From: Paraphysomonas bandaiensis
Taxonomy: Eukaryota; Chrysophyceae
Reading direction: 5' to 3'
Assembly: GCA_965644295.1 (NCBI GenBank)
Contig: CBFFRP010000209.1
Location: 1 to 64,000, forward strand
Length of the DNA: 64,000 bases
This document shows, one piece after another, positions 46,566 to 56,472 of this stretch (its first letter is position 1; each line of letters starts with the position of its first letter). Made by a program: the position numbers and the translations under genes. The notes beneath the pieces were generated by a model. It ran no database searches. It was not told the origin of the DNA and was given only the letters and a program-made list of their open reading frames with translations.

Positions 46566-49539
46566 CACACAAAATACCACTACTAGAAGTACATGTAACA
46601 GTAACTTCCAGCTATATCAGGTGTATTTCGTATAATTATCGAATGACGGCAAAGAGTAACGCTATTCACGTCTCTAACTAACCCATTCGACAAGAAAAGC
46701 ACTCCCTGTAATAGTTTAACCTAATCTATCTTTCGTTACACTGAGCACCATCAACCACACTCTCTAGCTGTCCAGAAAAAGTATTGGCATCATGCATACT
46801 CTCATGACATTCATCCTCTACTCGATTCCTCTTTCTCCCCGTCATATTATCAGCAATTGTCGAATCCAAACCAGAAAAAGAGTGACAATTTAAAAATTCT
46901 AATACACACGCATACTCAGGTTGTCGTAATATCCCACAATCCTTGAATACCAAAGCATATGACCTCAACTTCGCAGAAAAATCTGAAAGCGAATCTACCA
47001 TTTTTCTTTGCAAAAAACATTCATAATTTCCTTTTGTTATGAGATCTTGTAGAGAAGATATGCTACAACTCATCATAAGGGCATATTCGCATAACCACAT
47101 CGCATCCTCCATGCTACTCACATTCCGACTGAATTTCTTATTCTTAAGCGATTTATTTCTGATGTTGACTTGCACCCGGAAAGAATTCGAGGATTCAGAT
47201 TTTGTGATGTATTTCGGATTAGTAAGCTTCGGTGGAAGACGAACAGAAGCGAGTGGGGTAGGCAAAATTGGAACAATGTACGAATCCCCTGAACTCTGTA
47301 TCATGGAAGACATGTCGCGTATTTGATCTGCAGGACGAATATTTAGCCACACAGACTTCTTTGGTGTAGAATGCATGGACAGGGGACCCTCAGATAACTC
47401 CTGATCCCTAATTATCTGCAGCAGAGAATCATTTATATTTTCATTCTCGGGAACCAGTACAATCTTATTGCTGGGGAGTAATATCATGGGTTGAACACAG
47501 AGGGGATGATCGCGTTCTCCTGCTGCTACATCTAAGACAACGTCAACTATAACACTACTAACGAGAAATAAGAATACCGCGATGAGTATACCCGACCGCG
47601 TCCGTACGGAACACAGGAGTGCTACTCTGGCCTTGAGAGTAAGGCAGAAGACTCCATCCTGTGCTTCTTTGTGGGTTTATTGTCTGCCAGCTACTATCAT
47701 CTGAATCATTAGCTTGTGTGGGTTGTCTGTTACGGTGGGACATGCAATGAGAGTATCCGTCACTGGCATATACACTATCCATTACTATGTATATGTATAT
47801 ACCGGAAGGATATTACGGTACAGTTAGGCGACAGTTGCTTCTGGAGGGTCTATCAATGCGTAGCTTCTATACGTCCCTCCACTGAACTTATCAGCAAGAA
47901 CACACGCACGACGTCACACAAGTGGTTTGACTATATACTGGTACTGTAGACCCGTGTATACTGCAGGTAGAACAGAACCATATGATGTCGTACAGTGGTA
48001 TGGTATAGTGTACAGTGGTGTATACTCGTCACTGTTATTAAGAATAGAAGTGATGCCCACCTCTCTATATGCTATATGCGTATAGTTCTATAGTTACAGT
48101 ACCATACACGATGACTTCACTTCCTTCCAACTGAATATTTTACAGCATCATAAATATGTACGTCTGTACTTTTATACGAATGCTGTAGTCACTTCATAGC
48201 AATTCACCGTATATGAAAATCCCTTCAGCCCCGCGAAGTACACTTCGACTGACTTCTAACATATGAGCGCATACATACATACATACACCCCTCACATCTC
48301 CCCATACATTAAACCCCTCAGATACAGTAACAGACGAGACAGCAGGGAAGAGTGTCATTGCAATATATGCATAACATCACCACCCCTCGTGACCTGATTT
48401 TAATAGAACAATAATCATATTTTCAGTTGAAGAGTCCACAGCTGGTCGTCAGTATGGGAATAATTCTGCCCCTAAGACCCCCACTTCAACTCTTCTCAAA
48501 CCCCTTGTATATCCTACTGCTGTATCGTGCATGTCATTTAGCTGCTGTGTCTGCATTATTCCGAACAGTAGAGCCGAAGTGCACTGTACGTACATACCTG
48601 AATATCATTGTATAGTATGGTTACTGTCTCATATATATATATATGCAGAAGACGAAGTGAGAAGTGAGTGTTTCGATGGATATAAATCTACTTCTATTAT
48701 GTGAGGTGCATGATATGAAGGTATCCATATGAGGTGTGAGAAGGAGGGATTGGGGAACAGCAGCCCCGCCGTATGTGTATAGCTTGTATATAGATGTACC
48801 ACAGCATACAGAGGTACTGTATGGTATTATGTGGCTGTACGATCGTAGTACAATTCGTCTGTCAGTATTTTCACATACACAACTCAAGTGCATGAAGTTT
48901 CCAACGACTATGAAGAAGTGAACAGCACAGTTCACATGCAGCAGAAGTACTCATAAAGAAACTTCAGATACTTTTCACGGAAGTTTCTTAACAATAAATT
49001 CTTTGATACTTTGATGATAGAGCTGGACATGTGTTTCTGTTGGATATCTTGTCATACACAGCATTAATATCATGTCAGCTATCATCAAAGTTTCATCATC
49101 ACACTATTCAGACATCGAGTTGTGTTGGATATGATGCAGCTTTATATACCCCGATTGTGTGTGCATTGACAGGTTGGTGTATTGACTCGAATAGTTAGAC
49201 TAAGATGTGTATTACGAATGTTTACGGTGATTCTTGTGGACATACAGGCATATTATGGAAATCAAATGAATTGGTTAGTTGTGCTGGGTATGGGGTTATA
49301 TATCCCGACTAATGCAGTACACATATGACACTTGTGACAATCAATCTGTCCATCGATGTAACCTGATTGTGTGTGCATGTGTTGGTAGAAGTATTGGCTC
49401 GAATAGTCCTCTATAGTACAGTGCATGTGTACATTGTTGTAATTATGATCATTATATTTTGGTTTCAAAGAGTAATTCTTTCAATTAAGTGTTGGGTCGA
49501 TGATATCTTTTTGGCCGAAAAATACTGAATATATCCTTA
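46566..49539 (+). repeat. Large inverted repeat, left arm (2,974 bp)
   Basis: Every checked landmark pairs with the right arm so that the two coordinates sum to 100,637, meaning no net indel: 46,575 with 54,062, 46,726 with 53,911, 47,487 with 53,150, 49,262 with 51,375, 49,539 with 51,098. Substitutions are few; I saw one inside the main ORF (Ser versus Phe) and a handful near the outer end. Non-coding parts are as identical as the gene. The inner edge is abrupt at 'gaatatatcctta'. Confidence 0.95.
46726..47782 (-). CDS. Unknown protein gene in left arm
   Basis: Main frame: 253 codons from ATG 47,487 to stop 46,726, and the same frame is open upstream to a stop at 47,677-47,679. That upstream part encodes a strong hydrophobic helix (GILIAVFLFLVSSVIVDVVL). 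A separate frame, ATG 47,782 to 47,558, encodes a Ser/Gln-rich 74-residue N-terminus and probably joins by splicing, but I could not choose the sites. A GT...TTATAG intron of 61 bp would keep the frame but remove the helix. The middle of the protein (RVQVNIRNKSLKNKKFSRNV, then SSMEDAMWLCEYALM) is weakly like an AP2/ERF DNA-binding fold. A basic patch (GRKRNRVEDE) lies near the C-terminus. Not recognised as a known family. Confidence 0.55.
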
Positions 49540-49619
49540 GGATTGAGCTTTCGAGTGAGATATTGAAAACACTCCTTGTATCGTGTTCTATGTAAGCCGT
49601 ATTTTCTTTGAAGAGGTGA

Positions 49620-50115
49620 TGTATGTGCCCCTATGTTCATACTCTCTACAGCGATGACTATGGAAAAACCTGGGCCATCTGGAGTGCGGTCTTCAGTGCC
49701 CAGCATGTCAGTTCTTATAAATGTTCGAGTGGTATCTACACATCGTATTCAGGTCGTTAGTGATGACGGTGGGCTCTCGTTTGATACGCCTAGTGTTGTG
49801 AAATGACTCTCAGAGCCATTAGAGGGATGTGAAGGGTCGACAATTAGTTACAATAGGGGATCTGGACCGGCGGCTATCTTCTACTCTGGGCCATATACAG
49901 ATGGTCTCTTTCAACGTAACATGAGTATTTTGACCTCGTGGGACGAAGGTCTGAACTGGTATCCCGTTGCAACAGTGGACAGGGGTGCAGTGAGCTATTC
50001 TGCTCTCCAAGTCATACCCGCTAACGAAATCAGTGACAGTGACATCATTGGCCTTTTATATGAGAGGTCAGATTCTCTGGAGATCGTGTTTGAGCATCTG
50101 ACGAGATTTGCTTCA
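49620..50115 (+). pseudogene. Sialidase-like pseudogene fragment 1
   Basis: Aligns to 41,735-42,265 of the intact gene (from GHTLYSDDHGVTWAI to SLEIVFE). About 45-55 bp around the ECQAVEL segment are deleted, removing the catalytic Glu; a substitution turns a codon after VV into TGA near 49,805; the last codons are altered. The 5' part of the gene is absent. The nucleotide match is high over 49,690-50,095. Confidence 0.9.
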
Positions 50116-50464
50116 ATCGTAGTAAGTATACCTTATGTTATGTGTCGTAATATAAATGTTACTTGAATATCGAATAACCAAAACACGCCTGGGAGTTTTA
50201 TACGGCAAGTAGCGGAAATGATATATATTCTAATGAATGAGTTACTTAAATTTATATATATATAGTTACAGTTACGTCTATTCTTTGTTATACTAGTAGT
50301 ATATACTTATATGCCTATCATAATATTGCTTGCCATATATATATTGCTATATATTGTGAGCTACTTTAACAGAAACAATATTGATAAGATTTTTGGCCAA
50401 TCGACCAATCAATATATTTTACAATGTATTGCAATTCAATATATTGTTTCCTAGTCCTGTATAC

Positions 50465-50790
50465 TACGATATTGTACCGGTTAGTAATAATATTGGGGCA
50501 CCACCATTTACAATACTAGAGTGCTATGTGCTATTCCCTAGCCCTGGATAATATTCTACTTTCTACTGACTGAAAAGTACTACTGAATTAAGATGACAAA
50601 GAAAAGAAATAATCACATTATATATTGACGAGTAATCAAAATAACAAGAAAAACATATTATCACAACTAGAAGTAGACACATACAAGTAACTTCTATTTC
50701 AGGTCTATTCCTTATTGAATGACGTGATTGAGACTTCTAATATACCCTCTACCTGAAAAAAGGATTCCCTATTCTATCTTTCGATAGACA
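50465..50790 (+). repeat. Older diverged copy of the arm's outer segment
   Basis: Aligns in plus orientation to 46,430-46,765: 'acaatactagagtgctat', gaaaagtact, aattaagatga, gaagtagacac/gaagtacatg and 'attctatctttcg' all recur in order, ending in the antisense of the arm gene's last codons. It is much more diverged than the arms are from each other. Confidence 0.75.
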
Positions 50791-51090
50791 GAGCACCACC
50801 AATCGCCCATTGCATCCAATTTTCGACCCCTCACATACCTCTATAGACTGTGAGAGACTATTCACCGCACTAGGTGGACCAAATGAGAGGGCGCCGTCAT
50901 CACTAATGACCTGAATACGGTCCCAGAGAATCTGATCTCTCATACGAAAGGCCAACGTAGTAAACGTTGCTGAATTTCTTCGCGTAAATGACATGTAGAG
51001 CAGAATAGCTCACTGCACCACTGTCCATTGTTGCAACAGGATACAGTTCAAACCCTAGTCGCGGCGGGATCAAAATACTCATGTTATCCT
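50790..51090 (-). pseudogene. Sialidase-like pseudogene fragment 2, rearranged
   Basis: On the minus strand the order is scrambled: the C-terminal part comes first (GLNWYPV, VSYSAL, GLSYERSDSLG-like segment, about 51,075-50,935) and runs directly into an earlier part of the gene (RIQVISDDGALSFGPPSAVN, then EVCEGSKIGCNG, about 50,925-50,800). This is the arrangement expected at the junction of two tandem copies with a deletion between them. It then joins the arm-gene 3' segment. Confidence 0.85.
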
Positions 51091-51097
51091 GTCCTCA

Positions 51098-54071
51098 TAA
51101 GGATATATTCAGTATTTTTCGGCCAAAAAGATATCATCGACCCAACACTTAATTGAAAGAATTACTCTTTGAAACCAAAATATAATGATCATAATTACAA
51201 CAATGTACACATGCACTGTACTATAGAGGACTATTCGAGCCAATACTTTTACCAACACATGCACACACAATCAGGTTACATCGATGGACAGATTGATTGT
51301 CACAAGTGTCATATGTGTACTGCATTAGTCGGGATATATAACCCCATACCCAGCACAACTAACCAATTCATTTGATTTCCATAATATGCCTGTATGTCCA
51401 CAAGAATCACCGTAAACATTCGTAATACACATCTTAGTCTAACTATTCGAGTCAATACACCAACCTGTCAATGCACACACAATCGGGGTATATAAAGCTG
51501 CATCATATCCAACACAACTCGATGTCTGAATAGTGTGATGATGAAACTTTGATGATAGCTGACATGATATTAATGCTGTGTATGACAAGATATCCAACAG
51601 AAACACATGTCCAGCTCTATCATCAAAGTATCAAAGAATTTATTGTTAAGAAACTTCCGTGAAAAGTATCTGAAGTTTCTTTATGAGTACTTCTGCTGCA
51701 TGTGAACTGTGCTGTTCACTTCTTCATAGTCGTTGGAAACTTCATGCACTTGAGTTGTGTATGTGAAAATACTGACAGACGAATTGTACTACGATCGTAC
51801 AGCCACATAATACCATACAGTACCTCTGTATGCTGTGGTACATCTATATACAAGCTATACACATACGGCGGGGCTGCTGTTCCCCAATCCCTCCTTCTCA
51901 CACCTCATATGGATACCTTCATATCATGCACCTCACATAATAGAAGTAGATTTATATCCATCGAAACACTCACTTCTCACTTCGTCTTCTGCATATATAT
52001 ATATATGAGACAGTAACCATACTATACAATGATATTCAGGTATGTACGTACAGTGCACTTCGGCTCTACTGTTCGGAATAATGCAGACACAGCAGCTAAA
52101 TGACATGCACGATACAGCAGTAGGATATACAAGGGGTTTGAGAAGAGTTGAAGTGGGGGTCTTAGGGGCAGAATTATTCCCATACTGACGACCAGCTGTG
52201 GACTCTTCAACTGAAAATATGATTATTGTTCTATTAAAATCAGGTCACGAGGGGTGGTGATGTTATGCATATATTGCAATGACACTCTTCCCTGCTGTCT
52301 CGTCTGTTACTGTATCTGAGGGGTTTAATGTATGGGGAGATGTGAGGGGTGTATGTATGTATGTATGCGCTCATATGTTAGAAGTCAGTCGAAGTGTACT
52401 TCGCGGGGCTGAAGGGATTTTCATATACGGTGAATTGCTATGAAGTGACTACAGCATTCGTATAAAAGTACAGACGTACATATTTATGATGCTGTAAAAT
52501 ATTCAGTTGGAAGGAAGTGAAGTCATCGTGTATGGTACTGTAACTATAGAACTATACGCATATAGCATATAGAGAGGTGGGCATCACTTCTATTCTTAAT
52601 AACAGTGACGAGTATACACCACTGTACACTATACCATACCACTGTACGACATCATATGGTTCTGTTCTACCTGCAGTATACACGGGTCTACAGTACCAGT
52701 ATATAGTCAAACCACTTGTGTGACGTCGTGCGTGTGTTCTTGCTGATAAGTTCAGTGGAGGGACGTATAGAAGCTACGCATTGATAGACCCTCCAGAAGC
52801 AACTGTCGCCTAACTGTACCGTAATATCCTTCCGGTATATACATATACATAGTAATGGATAGTGTATATGCCAGTGACGGATACTCTCATTGCATGTCCC
52901 ACCGTAACAGACAACCCACACAAGCTAATGATTCAGATGATAGTAGCTGGCAGACAATAAACCCACAAAGAAGCACAGGATGGAGTCTTCTGCCTTACTC
53001 TCAAGGCCAGAGTAGCACTCCTGTGTTCCGTACGGACGCGGTCGGGTATACTCATCGCGGTATTCTTATTTCTCGTTAGTAGTGTTATAGTTGACGTTGT
53101 CTTAGATGTAGCAGCAGGAGAACGCGATCATCCCCTCTGTGTTCAACCCATGATATTACTCCCCAGCAATAAGATTGTACTGGTTCCCGAGAATGAAAAT
53201 ATAAATGATTCTCTGCTGCAGATAATTAGGGATCAGGAGTTATCTGAGGGTCCCCTGTTCATGCATTCTACACCAAAGAAGTCTGTGTGGCTAAATATTC
53301 GTCCTGCAGATCAAATACGCGACATGTCTTCCATGATACAGAGTTCAGGGGATTCGTACATTGTTCCAATTTTGCCTACCCCACTCGCTTCTGTTCGTCT
53401 TCCACCGAAGCTTACTAATCCGAAATACATCACAAAATCTGAATCCTCGAATTCTTTCCGGGTGCAAGTCAACATCAGAAATAAATCGCTTAAGAATAAG
53501 AAATTCAGTCGGAATGTGAGTAGCATGGAGGATGCGATGTGGTTATGCGAATATGCCCTTATGATGAGTTGTAGCATATCTTCTCTACAAGATCTCATAA
53601 CAAAAGGAAATTATGAATGTTTTTTGCAAAGAAAAATGGTAGATTCGCTTTCAGATTTTTCTGCGAAGTTGAGGTCATATGCTTTGGTATTCAAGGATTG
53701 TGGGATATTACGACAACCTGAGTATGCGTGTGTATTAGAATTTTTAAATTGTCACTCTTTTTCTGGTTTGGATTCGACAATTGCTGATAATATGACGGGG
53801 AGAAAGAGGAATCGAGTAGAGGATGAATGTCATGAGAGTATGCATGATGCCAATACTTTTTCTGGACAGCTAGAGAGTGTGGTTGATGGTGCTCAGTGTA
53901 ACGAAAGATAGAATAGGTTAAACTATTACAGGGAGTGCTTTTCTAATCGAATGGGTTAGTTAGAGACGTGAATAGCGTTACTCTTTGCCGTCATTCGATA
54001 ATTATACGAAATACACCTGATATAGCTGGAAGTTACTTTTACATGTACTTCTAGTAGTGGTATTTTGTGTG
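51098..54071 (-). repeat. Large inverted repeat, right arm (2,974 bp)
   Basis: Reverse-complement partner of 46,566-49,539. Beyond 54,071 the match continues to about 54,335 but identity falls abruptly (for example 'tgtgatctccg' against 'tgcattcccg', with indels thereafter). Confidence 0.95.
52855..53911 (+). CDS. Unknown protein gene in right arm
   Basis: Partner of the left-arm gene: same 74-residue N-terminal frame (52,855-53,079), same hydrophobic segment and same 253-codon main frame (53,150-53,911; open from 52,961). The translation differs from the left copy at one residue seen (EGPLF versus EGPLS). The two genes are convergent to the outside: each reads away from the spacer toward its outer arm end, so both share the spacer-side sequence as their upstream region. 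Both copies are intact, so both may be expressed. Confidence 0.55.
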
Positions 54072-56472
54072 CATTCCCGTAATATTATAGTACCGTTAAT
54101 AAATTATTATATATTATCATCTTATTTCAGAAGTACTTTTCAGCAAGTAGGGAGTTGAGTATTATCCAATAGCTATATGGCACTCTAGTATTGTAAGCCA
54201 TCGTCCCATCAATAATATTGTGATACTTTTTTAACTGGTGCAATTATAGAGTAGTACTATAATGAAGTGTAGATGCAGCTAAAAATACATTCATATATTG
54301 TTAAATTCATTCCGTATCAATGAATTGATTTACCAATTCTTAATGATAATTGTAAAATTTATTAGGATTCTATATAATATGTTGTACAGTCATACTGCTG
54401 CCACGCGTGTTAGCCGAGTGAATATAGGATGCTCAGGCAGGGTGTACCGAGAGATAGTGTAAGACGTGTGCTGGCTGTGTAATGGGTATGTTGTATATTG
54501 TTATGCTACACATGTGATCTCTTGTTGAGCTAATTGGTGTTTTGGCTCATCTTGTACTGAGAGAGAATTGTGTATTACGTGTATTGGTTGCACAGTGTCT
54601 ATACTGTTGTACAGTCATACTGCTTCTACGTGGCTAGTTGTATATCTAAATCACAAGTGGCTAGAAACAATGTAGCTACGAGTTGGGCAATGACTGCTGG
54701 CAATTACACTTTTTTCGCTCATCATGATGATGAATCGGTTGACAGTGGTAGTATGAGGGCATATAACGTGGTTGCTGGTAAAAGCAAGAACGCGCTTCTG
54801 TTACATCCTATGTGACTTAAAAATATAATAAAATTAGTATTTTTTTGTTGTCTCTAACCCTAATATCACAAATAGAATATAGTTTCTTTAACATATCTAC
54901 TTAAATACTGTAAATACACCTAAATTTCCCACGTTTTCATAATAATAATGTTTACTTAAGATAATAGTAGTACGTGTGAGTTCAATGAAATATATCACGC
55001 ACTGAATTAATGATTGTATCTGTTAAAGATACTTGATCGTCATGATAATGATCGTCATTGTCAGTTATATACTTCTAACTATTCCGTTGTGTATGATAGT
55101 TACGTTCTGCATTATTCTACTTTTTATCGTGTTCGTCACTCCACACTCTAATAATCACAATATTCTTCCTACTATTACTAAGCGTAAATCTGCATTGTAG
55201 TAAGTCAGTTCCTACTAAACTAAAAATAATGGCAGTTATTTTTAAGAATGAGTAGAATCATATTAAATTCTTAACGTATAGTAGGAATGTCTGAAAAATT
55301 TAGTTGGCTCAGCTGCCATTTTTAATTTAATAGAGACGTCGGTTAAGTTTAGTAGGGTCAAATATACTACCGTACAACGAAATACGTAGATTATACGGTT
55401 CAATGGAAAGCTACAACCGACTTCATTGTACTTTCCACTTTTTCCAGTAGTATTTCTTAATATGTATTTCAATTGGTATAAAAGTGACACTAATAACAGC
55501 AAGTTTTCATGCCGTGCTCAAAGGGGATTTAAAAGGATATATAACTTAAGATTATGTTTAGAGAACGAAATATCAACGTACTCTCATGAGTGGTAAAGTC
55601 CTTTCTGACTAGAGGTGTTTTAGGGTATTCTCCTAAAGTCATAAAAAATTTCACTCAAACATGGGACCATACCCTAGCCATTGATTAATGAAAATGCAAC
55701 AATTGTACAGCAGATGTAATACATCATTATTTCATCTTCGAAACCAAACAAGAATTAGGCAGATTCTTGTGACCAAGTTCTACAGCCTCATTCATTACAT
55801 ATTAGGCATCAAATTTATGGTGGGGAAGGATGTCCAAGAACCGACACTGCCATCGAATGTGTTCTTGATTCTTGTGGTTTGGCACGCGGTAATCCGCACG
55901 CATACCATTCAGGTACTGGCGGGGTTGCAAATGTACGTATTCTTCCAATTCCCTCTGATACTATAGAATATCTCTTTTTCTGTCATCTAATTTGGTTTCA
56001 CTTTACCTGCTGTGTGACTTGATCGTTCTGTAATGCGTTGTTATATGCGAGTACAATTTATGGCTAGGTTTATAACTAAACTTGATAATACTTTGCATAG
56101 TAGGTATGTACACCAAAATTAGTGTTATTCGATCATTTTGACTAGGTTGAATAATACTTCCCTTTTACTTTACTTCCTTATTGCTCTGTAATGCGTAGCT
56201 ATATGCGAGTGTGATCTCGGTTTAACCCTAATATTGAATAGTTTGAATATTGAATCTTATAGTAGTGTTTTAAACCAAAACTAGTGTGACTAGGTAACTA
56301 AACCATTTTGATTAGGTTAAATAATAAATCCCTTGCTCTGATTTGACCACCAGCTATATTAAAGTATAAAAATGATATTGAATACGTTAACCTTACTACA
56401 ACAACACTCCAAAACAATGTATCTCATACTTTTCATTTCCGTATAACATTCACAAATATGATGTACCCTAAA
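54072..56472. other. Gene-poor interval
   Basis: The first ~260 bp are the diverged outer arm homology. 'ttgtacagtcatactgct' occurs twice (about 54,385 and 54,608). Plus-strand frames at 54,570-54,815 and 55,688-55,966 lack family similarity. The tandem duplication at 56,015-56,335 is listed separately. Confidence 0.45.
56015..56335 (+). repeat. Diverged tandem duplication, unit about 160 bp
   Basis: 'ctgtaatgcgttgttatatg' at 56,028 recurs as 'ctgtaatgcgtagctatatg' at 56,186. The later parts also pair (ccaaaattagtg...ttttgactaggttgaataat with ccaaaactagtg...ttttgattaggttaaataat). It lies 140 bp downstream of the RCC1-IPT gene's stop. Confidence 0.7.

Larger units (their letters stand above)
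49540..51097. other. Spacer of the inverted repeat
   Basis: 1,558 bp. It contains a plus-strand sialidase fragment, AT-rich sequence resembling the 3' flank of the sialidase gene in both orientations (about 50,185-50,225 plus, 50,390-50,420 minus), an older copy of an arm segment (50,465-50,790) and a minus-strand rearranged sialidase fragment. Confidence 0.8.

Noticed and set aside
48427-49468. Open frames in the left arm (62, 104, 61 and 68 codons) repeated exactly at 51,169-52,210
   Set aside because: Their exact repetition only reflects arm identity. They lack family similarity, overlap on opposite strands and have Tyr/His/Ile-rich shadow composition.
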